From Tolypeutes matacus (lineage: Eukaryota > Chordata > Mammalia > Cingulata > Chlamyphoridae), in contig JAKSZT010053837.1 of the NCBI GenBank assembly GCA_026826555.1, positions 5,804,520-5,868,519 of the forward strand: a DNA stretch of 64,000 nt, read 5' to 3'. A program made the translations under genes and the position numbers. The first letter of the stretch is position 1. Each line of letters starts with the position of its first letter. The notes below the pieces were generated by a model. The model had not been told where the DNA came from and did not search any database. It saw nothing but the letters and a program-made list of their open reading frames with translations. Shown here piece by piece: positions 24,682 to 36,660 of this stretch.

Positions 24682-25015
24682 TTTTTTTCAAAGATTTATT
24701 TATTTATTTTATCCATTTTAAAGCCCCCCTTCCCCATTTGCTGTTTTGTGTCCATTCACTGGGCAATTCTCCATGTCTGTTTCCTGCCATCTCTTCTCAT
24801 CTTCCTCCTCCAGTCTTCACCAGGATTCGATCCTGGAGACCTCCGATGTAGGAGAGAGGTGTTCTGCCGCCTGCGCCACCTCAGTTCCTGGCTTCTGGAG
24901 CTTTCCGAGCATCTCGTCTCTCCCCCTGCGTCTCTCCCCTGTTACGTCATCATCTTGCTGCATGGCTCCCGGGACCTGGCGGCTCAGCGGCACACAGAGC
25001 CTGGCAGCCCATGCG

Positions 25016-25057
<42 letters not shown>

Positions 25058-25144
25058 TATTTTACCAGGAGGTCCCGGGGCTCGAACCCAGGTCCCTCCA
25101 TATGGCAGACGGATGCCCAACCATCTGAGCCACATCCGCCCCCC
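24682..25144 (-). mobile_element. DAS-type SINE, long form, antisense
   Basis: A tRNA-like head lies at the right end on the minus strand ('ggttcgagccccgggacctc' gives a B-box) and the A/T tail at the left. Target duplication CCAACCTAAATTT at 24669-24681 and 25145-25157. A middle unit near 24820-24870 looks like a second tRNA-like module. A TA microsatellite grew inside it. Confidence 0.85.
25019..25049. repeat. (TA)n microsatellite inside SINE
   Basis: About 15 TA units, followed directly by a T run. Confidence 0.9.
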
Positions 25145-27404
25145 CCAACCTAAATTTAATCTACTCTATTTTTGTTTTAATGTGTGTGAGATCATAGGAT
25201 GTGCAAAGGAGAGTGCAGTTTATAAGGATGTACACATTTTGGACCTCTAGCAGGTCTGTACTTACAAGATAAAGCACAATGATTCCAAGGGAGATATTGT
25301 AGTCAGATAAATAATGTTTTCATGTTAGCTGTGTGGTTGCAAGTGCGCGAGAGTCTTAAAGCTCTTATGGTTTACTCTATTATACTACCACGTAATAGTT
25401 TTCCAAATTAGACCACAATGAAGTGTGAGAAAGTCAGAATACATTGAGACATTAAGTTTGTACTTGTCATTTTATATCGAAGCAAAGTCTTTATACTGAA
25501 AATATGGATATTTTGGAGTCTTCAGTTAATGGCTAAATTTACTACTGCAAAAACTATGGGTTTTCTATGGGTAGTCTGATGTATGAGTCTATGATATGTA
25601 AGCTCACAACCATAAATACGAAATTCTATTGAGTCCTTGAGATAGTCCCCTCTGATCCATGATTCTGACAAATTCCCAGAACAGGAAATTTGCTTATCTG
25701 AGAACACACTGGTGTCCATAAACCACTCTTAGAGAGGCAGCTGTAATTTTATTGTTGTATGTATCTTCTGCCTTTGGGAAAGATATTTCTCACCCACTAT
25801 TAGGTTGGCACATGCTTTTTATTTTTATTTGTTTCTCCTATTAGTAGTGTGTTCCTATATTTAACTGGGCTGTCTACCTTCTTTCTTTTATTTCTCTTTC
25901 GACAATGGAATCTTATTTCAGGAGATTCAGCTCCAGCTTGTATTTCAGTTTCTGAATAAATGAATTATGGCACAGATAACTCATTTACATGGAGGTCAGA
26001 TAAACAAATATATCTCTATAAGGAATCAATGATTGTTTCAGTTGGTATACTAGATGGTCACTTTCCCTCAAAGTTAATTCCAAGGCCGATGTCTACTTTC
26101 AAAATAACCTGAGAACATTTATGTGCTTTTATTAAATAAGTGAGCAAATGAATGCATGACTTACTCCGGCTAAATATTTGCAGATTATTTCTTTTGGGGT
26201 TTGTGCAGTCCCATCTATTTGACACTTTGCAATGGATATACATGGTGGTGTTTCTCAGGAAAATGTTTCAGTTCCAAAACTATAATAGGAAGAAGTAGTT
26301 TTGCCCAAGATAATCCTACTTCCAATGAAGGTGACTGGATACCTGACTTGGATTTTATTTTACCAAACACTTTGGTCTCAGCTGGAAAAGAAACTGTATA
26401 ATTTCCATTTATTAGAACTAGTAGGACTAAAGGGTTATGTACAAAGGGATCAGTGCCCTCACATACCGAGGTCATAAAGGACTGTAGTTAGAATTTGGAT
26501 TGTCTGGATTTTGTTTTATAGAGGAAGTTCTTGTGGCTATTTGGATATACTTCATCTGCATTCAACTTAGATGTTATTTAAAAGCCAAGATAATTGCTAC
26601 CTACTGTGTTATATACTTCTGCTTTGTGTGAGGCTTAATAACAATCTTAATTAGGCTAATTTTAGTCAGATTAATACTTGTGTGTGTCAGCAGTAACTAC
26701 CGAATGCCACATACTGCTGGATTCAATTAATGCTAAGGAAAGGAAATACTTATGGTGTAAACATTTCTGAACTGAAAAAGAGTAAAGTGAAGTATACCCA
26801 ATCATAACCGGGGATAAATCACAATAATAATCACGGACTCTAGATTTTATTGTCTAGAACAATGTTAGAAAATGATGGGGAAACACAGTCTTGATAAAAC
26901 ACTCTAAACATATCATACTTTTATATTTCATAGCCGTGGAAGGTTTGGAGAATTTTTTATAGTTGGTACCTTGACACGCTTATTGATTTCATTAGGCAAT
27001 GAATTCAGGAAGGTCACAGCTTGAATCAGAAACAGCCACTCCCTTTTGTTGCATTGCTCAAGAGTTAGGTAAAGGAAATGGGCTTATTGGTTTGCTTTTT
27101 TTTTTTCCCCTTCATTAAATTTCAGGTTTGACCAACTGGGCAAGATTTCCCATCTGTCACTCTTGACTTGGACAGTGACCATGCATGTCAAGCATGAGGC
27201 AGTGGCGTTGATCACACTGTGCCTCCTGAAAGATGACAGTCCTGAGAAGGGAGGATGACTGACGGTGGTAGCTGCTCACTGTGGTGGCAAGAGGGTTTTG
27301 TTCATTTACTTCATAGAATTTATTGGAAATAGCAGTGAGATCCCAAGACAGCACTGATAGTTTAATGCAAATTACTTCTGTGCTATATAGCTGGTAGGTA
27401 GCAT

Positions 27405-27444
27405 ATTGATGATGATGATGATGAAAGTAATAATAATAATAATA
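27405..27444. repeat. (GAT)n / (AAT)n trinucleotide run
   Basis: A block of GAT repeats followed by AAT repeats, both short. Confidence 0.85.
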
Positions 27445-28292
27445 AAGCAATGGCCTTAGTTGATCTGAATTACAAGACCTGAATTCAAAAGACATTTGTT
27501 ATCTTTGTGACCCTTCATCTATTAAATGATAGTTTAAATTGAGGTTAAGTGCGATATGGATATGAGGTACCAAGCTTCAGATTAGGAACTCAATAAATAT
27601 TAGTTCAATCATAATTTATGTACTTATAAATTTTATCCACAATTTCAAGGCACTTGACTTCAAGGTGAAAGGAAATTTTAACTAATTCAGTCAAAGTAAA
27701 TAAGACTAATTTGATAATGAAAATTACTATCAAAAAGTATATCAAGTTTATGTATATGTGTCCTGATAAAACATGTTAATCTTCCACAATCACAACCAGA
27801 AAAAAGAGGCTTAAACAAATATATAGTTAAGAAGATGAATATCCTTGTACTTTTTATATTCCCATTGGACCAAGGACTAGGACCCGGGTCCCTTATTCCT
27901 AGTCTGAGCCTGGTTTTACTGAACCAGCAATTTTCTTCCTGTTCCATGAAGATGCCTGGGAGGCCACAGCTAGGTAGCAGGGAGTGTGATCAGGATAGAC
28001 TTCAGTTCCCTTCTTCTATTTCAATCAGAGAAATTCTATTTTATGTCTTACTGACTGTGTTCTAAGATGTTATAATTTTTTTCACTTATAAATACGTTTG
28101 AAAATCATTGCCGTATGCCTCACAATTTGAAGAAGTATTATACTGAAGCTGTGACTCACAATACTAATTTTTAATAAAATTTGCTACTGGTTCAGAAATT
28201 AATGTCTTCCAAATCTAGCCTGGTATTTCTTTTTAGGTTCATGACGTTTGTTAATTTTAAAAGAAATATTCAGCATTGTCTGAGGACTAAGG

Positions 28293-28524
28293 CAGGGTTC
28301 TTAACGTTTTTGTTCCACGGACCCCTTTGCCAGTCAGGGGAAATGAAGACTATTGTAATTTATTTATTATGTACATTCACAAGTGAAGGAAATACTAGCT
28401 TTCAGTTAGAGGTCAGAGGAAATAAAGATAATAAATTGATTTTTTTCAATTCAAATTCACAGAACCCCGGAAATCTTTCCATGGATCCCTTGGATGTCCA
28501 TGGACCCCTGGGTAGGAGGCCCTG
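28293..28524. mobile_element. hAT-type element with perfect target duplication
   Basis: Starts CAGGGTTCTTAAC and ends AGGCCCTG. The flanks GACTAAGG at 28285-28292 and 28525-28532 are identical. The body has 'ccacggacccctttgccagt', shared with 51976-52163. It ends 266 bp from the exon 5 donor. Confidence 0.88.
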
Positions 28525-28790
28525 GACTAAGGACTGCCTTACTTGAAAACGGACAAGCCATCTTGTGTTGTTGCACATTTCACTATCTTTTTATATCGGG
28601 TGTGTCTTCTGAGGAGGTATAAATAAAGATGAGAATGAGATGGGATACTGAAGTAGAGATTTGGGACAGGGGATAGTATCACTCACAAATTCAGTCTCTT
28701 CCCAAATCTGGGAAGAAGCTGCTAGAATATGGAGCTTAGATCTTATTTTTTAAAGAATTGTAAACACTTAGGGTGCTAAGTTGTACTTAC

Positions 28791-28977
28791 TAATGCATGC
28801 CAACAGAAATGGTCCATCTCTCCTAGAGGGAACTAGGCAGGTGCTGAAATACTCCATAAAAGGAGCCAGAATTAATAATGGTAGGGCACTAATCACATTC
28901 ATAGCTGCAACTGGCAGGAGAAAGCCATCCAAATTCAGGTTGGAATTCATGGTCTGCAGATAATATCCTGAAGGAAT
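28791..28977 (-). CDS. SLC15A5: SLC15A5 exon 5 (TM7-8 loop and TM8)
   Basis: Encodes codon 326 to the first base of codon 388. The acceptor is atacag ending at 28978; the donor gtaagt is at 28790-28785, phase 1. It starts I326-P-S-G-Y-Y and continues through a polar segment (Q333-T-M-N-S-N338) into the hydrophobic helix TM8 (about 343-367, containing P347 and P358). It then reaches a cytoplasmic turn with S376-R-R-D379. The opposite strand is also open for 60 codons, which I read as a shadow frame. Confidence 0.93.
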
Positions 28978-31244
28978 CTGTATTTGAGGGGGGAAACAGT
29001 CATTCAGTAAGACAGCGGTTTAACTTAGGGGAAGCCTTGCCCCATGTGTGTACTTTGTGACAGAAGAGCTGGATGTTCTCTAGCTTTTCAAGGTCCCAAT
29101 TATGAGCTGATAAAGGATTTTCATCTGTGGAAGTAGGAGCTCTATTTATAATAATAATATTATTATTATGTCTATTACGGACAATACTATGGAGGAATTT
29201 TTTGTCATCTTGTCTGTCTTCTTACTTTTCCTATAGAAAGGAAAGGAAAGCCTTAATTTTGTTCTTAGGGTGACACATATGAAATCAAATAACTTAAGTT
29301 CTTCTGCATCTAAGCAACCAGACTTTTTTTCACAGACAGTAAAGTCAAAACCAGCACAAAGTATTAAAGACGTTTTCATTCCAGTGGAAAAAAAGTGTTT
29401 TTGTTTGTTTGTTTGTTGCTCAAATAGATCCTTTGAACAGCATCTAGTTCAGTGGCAAAATAGGAATGATTTTTTTTTTTCTCAGAAGAGGGACTGTGTG
29501 GAAAGCACATTACTCTTGTCTGTCTTTGTGGGCTCCCTGGATTAGCTTCCTTTCTGATGTGAGCCAAGTAGCATGAGAAGAGAGACATGACGCCTGTCTC
29601 CGTGTTCTCCTATTAAATTAATTGTCTGGTACTAATGGACTGCTAAGGGGACTACACAAAAAAGGTTGTATAACAACAGATAAAAAAATTAAAAAAAAAC
29701 TGCTCCCACAAAACCCTCAATGTATTGTTGGAATTTCTTCATTTTTTAAAATAACCCCAACTGTCACTGAACCCCTTAACCCTAATCTGAAGCCTCTTCC
29801 TGTGTTCCAGGCCCCTCTGGAACTAAGATGCAGTATCCTGTGAAAGGGGTCTCTCCTCCCTTGTCTAGTCCATAAGCCTTGCTGCAATCAGCAGATCGTC
29901 GTCCTTATCATTAGCAGAACATATGTATAGTATTTCTTTAATTCCCAATGGCACACAAGCCTCCTGGGAGGGATGGAGAGAAAGCCAGCCCTCATCTTCT
30001 CCTGGAGAAATGGGTTCTCCAAACTGGTTTTCTTACAGTGCGTGAACTGTTAGGTTCCTGCCGCACCGTAATCTTGGAAAACCTCCCTGCTCAGGCATCC
30101 AAATGGTAACTTCTCATTTAACACCTTCACTAACTCCTTCCTCTATCATAAATTGTAAGCTTTAGGAGAGAATCAGGAGAATCAGATCCGTGGAGCCAGT
30201 TCAGCTGGTGCAGATTGCACCACTTGTAAGGAGTCTTATGCTATGTCAGCTGTCTAAAAGAAAGACTGGACCATGCTCCCACTGAAGTTCTTTCTATTAA
30301 AAAACATGTCCTGGTGATAATTTATCTTCCAATCTTTAATTTGACCCTTAGGACAGTAAAGAGAGATTGTTTTGGGTCGCTACAGATGGTGAGAGTTAAG
30401 GGAATATTAGCTAGATCTATCCTAGTTCAATACTATTCATAAGCATACATCCCCTAATCAGAGAAAAATGAATGATGTTTTAAAATGAAGTGCTGGCAGC
30501 AGAAATACTCCAAGACTGACAGGCTCCCAGCACAACTTGGAAGTTTCTGTTACTGATTCCAAATGAGAATTATTGTTAATAGGAATAAAGTTATTATCAG
30601 CATGAATCATAGACACAGAAACCTGTTAACTTAATAATGTAGCAAATGTACTATTAATCTTTAGTGAAGCAATATTAATATATTGCCTAATCTAAGAAAA
30701 GGCTCCAGAGTCTTGAAAGCTTGAAATCATTTCTGCTTCTGCCTCAAGTTCTGAAATCATCCCCTTTTAAAATTTTAAATACTTTCATTTCATACAAGCC
30801 TCTGAGTATTCAGAAATAATTGCCGTCAATAGAGATTCATTGTCACCTTTGAGTGGCCAGTAATGTCAAATGGCAACATCATCAGCCTTAATATCAACAT
30901 ATTTTACATGTATGTCTTGGAACCGAAGGTCAATGTCTACTAAATTTAAAATATGGAATTCTATGATGCTTTATTCTTGGTACTTTGATTGCCTTTGTAC
31001 TGGTGATTATTTCATCTGGGGGCAAAAATGTAATCCCAGCCTATCCTAATGGAAGTTTCCTCAGCCTCCCAGGGGAAAGAGAGAATAACCATCTGCTTTG
31101 AAGTTTCTGGCATAATATTACCGTATATAATTTGGAACCTATATGGCCTCTATCGGGGATTTTTATCCCAGCCACGAGAGAGGCATTGCAGTGTTGATAC
31201 CTACTGGCACGGGTGTTGACACCAGCCCTGAGTTGGGATGGCTG

Positions 31245-31385
31245 CTCTGCAGGCAAGTTCCTTAATGTCTCTGAGCCTCAGAGTTAGAATAAGAATATCA
31301 GCCTTTGCCGGCTTGCTGTGAGGATTAAATCAGATACTGTGAAGCCAGCTTTTAGAGGCTAGGACTGATCAATAAATACTTGTTT
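31245..31385 (+). repeat. MIR SINE 3' part, sense
   Basis: 'gcaagttccttaatgtctct', 'gagcctcagagttaga' and 'gctgtgaggattaaatcaga' are MIR phrases in order. Confidence 0.7.
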
Positions 31386-31560
31386 TGTTCTTTGAAATAA
31401 ACTGGGCATCTAGAGTTGGTGAAATGCTTAAAAATTAATTTATCAAAATTTATTCTAATTTATGTGCAATTGAAAAGTGTATAACAGTTTGCATAAAAAG
31501 GTTCAAATATAAACAAAAGAAATAGCAGGTGCTATTATGAAGATTAGAAATGGGTAGTTT

Positions 31561-31662
31561 ATTGGGAGAGTGTTTTTATAGCTCAATGGTTGAATACCTG
31601 TCTCTCATGTCTGAGGTCCTGGGTTCGATCCCCAGTACCTCCTAAAAAAAAAAAAAAAAAAA
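31561..31662 (+). mobile_element. DAS-type short SINE, sense, young-looking
   Basis: A tRNA-derived head with an A-box-like TAGCTCAATGG (31579-31589) and B-box GGTTCGATCCC (31622-31632), ending in a pure A tail of about 19. Target duplication GGTAGTTT at 31553-31560 and 31663-31670. Intact pol III boxes and an uninterrupted tail suggest a recent insertion. It lies antisense to SLC15A5. Confidence 0.85.
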
Positions 31663-31888
31663 GGTAGTTTGTGCTATTTCCACAGTAGATTTGAGGTTAG
31701 ATATGGACCATTTAGGAATTTTTGCTCTCATTATTAATTTCTCCATTGTAAAAATTTTTAATGATAATGATCATGTATGTGCATAATATTATTGCTGTAT
31801 TCTATTTTTTTTGTGCCAGTTACAATTATAGTATCAGAAGGGAGGCTGATTCTGCTAAATCAGACTAGTTTTTATGCATTGTTTAGAG

Positions 31889-32206
31889 CATGGGTCAGCA
31901 AACTTTCTGTAAAGGACCAGATAGTAAATATTTCCACATATGGTGTCTGTCCCAACTAGTCACCTCTGCTATTGTCGTGCATAAGCAGCCATAGATAAGA
32001 CAAATGAGCGTGACTGTGTCCCAATAAAACTTTATTTATGGGCACGGTAATGTGAATTTCATATAATTTTATGTGTCACAAAATTTCATTGTTATTCTTT
32101 GGCTTTCTCAACCATATAACAATGTAAAACCCTTTTTAGCCTGCGGGCCATATACAAATAGGCAGTGGGTCCGATCTGGGCTGCGGGCAGTCATTTACTA
32201 ACCCTG
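31889..32206. repeat. hAT-type element, same family as 11217 and 23827
   Basis: 'gtcagcaaactttctgtaaa', then 'ccagatagtaaatatttcca', then 'ccaataaaactttatttatg' are landmark phrases in order; it ends '...actaaccctg'. No convincing duplication remains. Confidence 0.7.
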
Positions 32207-32375
32207 GGTTATTGCACTGAGTCAGAAGGTAGGTTCTGCTTTTCCTTTCACGACTAATTAACTGTATGACCTTCTCCCTCTCAAGTCACTATATTTTTTT
32301 GAGGCTCAGTTTTCTCTCTAACAAATGAGGTAGTTGAGTAAATTAATCCCTAAATTTCTCTTTACCTCTTTTGTC
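32205..32375 (+). repeat. MIR SINE fragment, sense
   Basis: 'taactgtatgaccttctccc' and 'ttttgaggctcagttttctc' are MIR phrases, diverged. Confidence 0.55.
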
Positions 32376-32717
32376 CTATGATTTATGAATATAACTCACT
32401 GAGCCTTCTTAATTCCATATTGGGGGGTTGCAATGAAGAAAATAATCGTTTGTTCAAAGACTTTTAAAACCATTTATTTTTTTCCACAAACAGGTTAGTC
32501 TTTGGCCACACCACATTAAATTTCATTTAAATCACCTATATGTATAAAAGGTCCTTTGGGCTTAGTGCTTTTCCGCTGATTTCCCCATAACATAGATAGC
32601 GATTCATGCAGGAACCGATAGAGTGGGCAGGGAGAGACGCATTTGCTCATTAGTACTTAAGAGCGCAGTGGAGGTGGTACTCAATTCAGTCAGTTTAGCT
32701 CCTTGTGAGTGCCACCT

Positions 32718-32753
32718 TTTTTTTTTTTTATTTTTTTTTATTTTTTTTTATTA
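32718..32753. repeat. T-rich run
   Basis: T-rich (TTTTTTTTA)n-like run. Confidence 0.85.
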
Positions 32754-32846
32754 TGGGTAAAAATCAAAATTCTCACAATACATACAAACATTTGCAAAAT
32801 GATATATAAATATATATGCATATATGTGTATTTGCTTACAAAAATG

Positions 32847-32847
32847 T

Positions 32848-32876
<29 letters not shown>
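32847..32876. repeat. (TA)n microsatellite
   Basis: TA repeat followed by a short ACAC stretch. Confidence 0.85.
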
Positions 32877-32885
<9 letters not shown>

Positions 32886-32938
32886 TTTTAAGAGGTGCTT
32901 AGATTACCCAAAATATCACCACCGTTTAACGGCTTAAT

Positions 32939-32949
32939 GGGGGGGGGGG
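32939..32949. repeat. G homopolymer run
   Basis: Eleven G in a row. Confidence 0.85.
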
Positions 32950-33333
32950 CAAAACAATTGGCTAAAGGGAGGTTTCGTAATTGCTTATAGGGTTGGTGGT
33001 GGCGTGTGCCGCTCCTGTGCCTTTTGGCCATGCACTGTGAAGTATTATTCTCTGTCCTGTGCCCCTACTGATGGACATTCTATAGGAGATCAACAACAAA
33101 CAGTGCCAGGGTTCTCCTCAGGTGCGCTTCTGCCTGGCCCTGCTTAGCTCTTGACACTAGAGCCTGAAATGGTTACAAGCATCTGTGGAATAACTGCGGG
33201 AAGAAGTAGGGGAAGCATTTGCTGGGGTGACAGTAAACGTTTACTCGTAGTGTTAATGTGTGACCACGCCATTGTTGTTGGCAGGCTATTAGTTGTCCTT
33301 GCCGTTGGAATAGGATCAATTAGCCTTTCTTAC

Positions 33334-33554
33334 CTGCATAATGCACGTTCTGTATAGGAGCTGGAAAAGGAAGAGAGGCAAAAGCATGAGGAAGAATTTT
33401 GTGCCTTCCACATGAAGCTCGCTGTAGCCACCACCATTTTTTTCCTTGGCATGATCTAACCAGCTCGTCACGTCTCTGCCGAGATGGTAACAACGCAGAC
33501 AGCATGTTTTCAGTGCATTAACAAACACTCCAAAGGTTGTCAGGAGGGAGCAAC
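33334..33554 (-). CDS. SLC15A5: SLC15A5 exon 4 (central loop and TM7)
   Basis: Encodes the last two bases of codon 252 to codon 325. The acceptor is ttgcag ending at 33555; the donor gtaaga starts at 33333, phase 0. Residues 253-300 form the long hydrophilic TM6-TM7 loop, rich in Cys (253, 269, 270, 273) and with a charged KEKNGGG stretch around 288-294. TM7 is about 304-325 (Phe/Leu-rich, with Arg320 near its end). The frame is intact. This loop is the part least like other SLC15 members. Confidence 0.93.
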
Positions 33555-35984
33555 CTGCAAATAATTGGCGATGTTATGTATTAGTAAAGACATTGCTCTT
33601 CAATATTCCAAGATGCCAGTCAAAAAGATGACAATTGTAATGATGAAATGCAGTAAAGTGACTGAGGTTTTAGCACCCAAGGGGTTGGATTCAAAGCTAC
33701 AAGCTTCTGACAAGGGTTCTGGTATCCTGGTGACCAGCCCAAGGTGGTGCCTGACAGCTGATGTAAAAAATGTAAAAGATAAGATCAATGGGAACATATT
33801 TAAAAGGGAAGAAAGGTGACAAAATAAAACACCAAAGTAAAGCATTTCAGAATCTCTCAGAAGTCTCTAACTTTAACTCATTAATGAATGACAGCCTGAA
33901 CTTTCTTTTACATCCTTAAGACAAAGAACTAGTACTATTTTTTAATATAATTCGTTATATAAATAATCCTCACTTTACTTGGCAGGTAGAAGGCGGTTTC
34001 TTATTTTGACATGGAGATGAAGGGAAATGTATTCTCTGCTTTGACTTTATCCTTGAATTTCAGACATAAGGTTAAACTTTGAACTCTTCAAATGACTTTA
34101 TACATGTTGATAGTGTCACCAAAAGTTCAGATTGGATTAGATGTCTTTTGACTTTTTCAGTAGTTTCCCCCTGGATTTAGGTGGCACTTGCTTTGGTTTC
34201 AGAAACACTTTATTGCTTCAGATGTTAGCAGTCACTTACTGCTAGTGATTTGCAACCTCGTTGTTGCTTTTTAAAAATGATCTTTCAAATTCTACCTTTT
34301 CTTTGACTCCATTAGGACTTCCTGATACAATGACAGATAAGACACCCCCGTTTAGTTAGCAACTCAGCTGTGCCATCATAATTGTTACAATTTTTCATAG
34401 CACTCCCTTTGACCAGATAAATCCTTTCACAAATTATATAGACATCGAACCATGGTTGCAAGATAAATGGTATAATAAATGTGAAAAGGTTTGAGTTTCT
34501 ACAAAGAAGGCTACTATAGAAAGTCAAAGTACAGTTTGATCATCATTTTGATTGTATTCAAGTTTCCTATAATAAAATTCTGGCTGAAGCGCCGTATGAA
34601 CCGAATTCATTTTAAAGGCCATAGATTATTGGTTATTATATTTAAATAAAGAATATTTATTGATATTTCTTTTATGAAATATAAAATAAAGTGGTTATAA
34701 AGTGGTTATATTGATTTGATCTGGTCTCTTCTTTAAGCATTGTAGTGGACCCATTTTGTCAGTCTTTGATTAATTAAGGAAGCTGGGGACCTGGTAATTG
34801 GATATGGAGCCTTTTACCTCTAAGTCACTGAATCAAATCCAGCCCAAATTGGTAGTGAGCAAGAACGATTACAGTGGTGGCGCTTTGGCGGCCTCTGCAA
34901 AGTATATCTAGGCCATGTGGAAGTGTGTTGAGATAATTGCTGACGGGACATGGGCTCATACCTATAGTTACTATGGCCTTTCCAGAGGTAGAGGGACCCA
35001 GATGTAAGGCCCAGGGACTAATAAAGCCAAGAGACATCTCTTTATTATTGTAGAAAGGACTTCTCTACTCTGAGACTTTCCTACTTATTTCCATTAGTTT
35101 ATTTAAGGTTTCGAAAAGATGAGAACTGAGAATGTGTTGATGAACATTCTAGAGACCTAATTGGAACAGGCCTGGGCAAGGGGGTTAACTCCCTAACATT
35201 TCCTTAAGGTCTTGTCTCTGTGGCTCTTCAAGCTGTTCTCTGTTCAACTCTTGCTAAACGGGGCTGTGTAGACAGGAGGGTAATTTTTAGCGTTGATTCA
35301 TATTTCTCTGTGTTTTCAAATAGGCTTTATGATTAAGAGAGAACTATTTGCAGGATGAAAGACTATTCTCAAAGATATTTTGTCCAGTTTTCCCCAAATA
35401 TTTTTTAAATTCAGGAGCTTCTGTTGAATATAATATATTCTTCACTTACTATTCCCTTTTATAAACTTGTTAGTATCACTATTTGTTGCAAGATAAATTG
35501 GGATCTTAGCTTAGATTAGAGCTTTCGAACTGTTAAAGAATCTTTTTTTAAGAAAAGTTTCTCAATTATCATGATCAATACATTTGTGAAATACAATAAA
35601 AATGGAATACCTGAAAAAGAAAAACATACAAATTATAGGTTCTAATTTTTATTCTATTCAAGAGACATAAGATTACTGTAAACTTTTTATAAACATTTCT
35701 AAATTTTTCTTCCATTTTCTACATTTATTTAGTCGCAGGCCAGTAACAGTTCATAGACCAGCACTGACTGAATGCACATTTTGAAAAATGAATTTATTTA
35801 AACAAATAAAATTGTATCTGGTATAGGGATATAAAGCAACAAAAACAAAAAGGTTAAGAAACAAGAAATGGATGGGTATGAATGAGGTCTAAAATTCCAC
35901 ACTCTCATAATAATTTTGGGGGGTTAATCTGCTTTGAGCTAGCACAGCAAGTGCACGTGATCGATGCCAAACAAATGTGCATGC

Positions 35985-36660
35985 AATCATTCATTCCTTC
36001 AACATACATATTGAATACCTACTATGTGCCAGGGTCTGTTCTAAGATGTAGGAATACGTAGTGAAAAAGACCTACAAAGCCCTGACTTTTCTTTTGCGTG
36101 AGGGAGACATTAAATAAGTAGGAAAATTTTAGATAAGTTCTATAATGAAAACAAAAGAGGCTGATATAATAAAGACTCACTGGGGGCAAAGGGTGTAGGG
36201 GAACCCTCTGAGGAATTGACATTTGAGTTGAGGCTTTAATGACTAGAAGGCAAAAGGACCCAGAGGAGGCATATGGCAGGCAAACCATAAAGTGAAAATG
36301 AGCTGGGAGAGGTCCTGGAATTGAAAAGGCCAATGAAGCAGTACTCAGTGCAAATATTGGGAGGAGATGAGGTCTAAGAGGCAGACAGGGGTCCAGCCTA
36401 TAGAGGCAAAGGTAAAGAACTTGGAGCTTATTCTCAGTAATATGGGAAAGCATTAAGAAATTTTAAGTACAGTAGAGGTATGTTGTATGTTTTTAAAAGA
36501 AAGATTACTCTGGTACTTTAGTAGTTGTGTGAATACTGGATTTTAGGGGACAAAAGAAGAAACTGGAAGACAGGCAAGAGATAATGGTGACTGGAACTAG
36601 TGTTGTAGATGTGGCAATGGAGAGTGTGAATAGAAGTGGATGTATATTTGCAGAATTGAG
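35985..36660 (-). repeat. L2 LINE, antisense
   Basis: 'tattgaatacctactatgtg' and 'ccagggtctgttctaagatg' open the reverse L2 3' end. 'gaattgacatttgagttgag' and 'aagattactctggtacttta' follow in L2 order. Similar text continues weakly to about 37200. Confidence 0.72.

Larger units (their letters stand above)
14763..28790 (-). other. SLC15A5: SLC15A5 intron 5
   Basis: The longest complete intron (14,028 bp). It holds an antisense L2 (about 16130-17180), a sense L2 split by an LTR (17195-18200), a MIR (19270-19440), the nested L1 stack (19531-23075), hAT elements (23827-24159 and 28293-28524), a MER-like fragment (24308-24475) and a DAS SINE (24682-25144). I see nothing recognisable in 14800-16120, 18210-19260, 23080-23820 or 25160-28290 apart from a short trinucleotide run near 27405. 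Confidence 0.7.
28978..33333 (-). other. SLC15A5: SLC15A5 intron 4
   Basis: Non-coding. It holds MIRs (31245-31385, 32205-32375), a young-looking tRNA-type SINE (31561-31662), a hAT fragment (31889-32206) and T-rich, TA and G-run simple repeats (32718-32949). I see nothing recognisable in 28980-31240. Confidence 0.7.

Noticed and set aside
24746..25153. Overlapping plus-strand frames with Tyr-Ile repeats
   Set aside because: They translate a DAS SINE and its TA microsatellite; the repeats come from TATA codons.
25795..25830. Possible mariner end (ttaggttggca...)
   Set aside because: Only a dozen bases resemble a mariner terminus and no inverted partner or TA duplication is seen.
28781..28963. 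Plus-strand 60-codon frame over exon 5
   Set aside because: Antisense shadow of a real SLC15A5 exon.
31561..31640. Possible tRNA gene
   Set aside because: A and B boxes are present but the acceptor stem does not close, and it has a poly-A tail and target duplication. It is a tRNA-derived SINE.
33120..33330. Plus-strand frame of 68 codons beside exon 4
   Set aside because: It starts in intron 4 and runs into exon 4 antisense; no splice logic or family match.
36022..36453. Minus-strand frame of 143 codons
   Set aside because: Sense strand of an L2 3' region, which is non-coding there.
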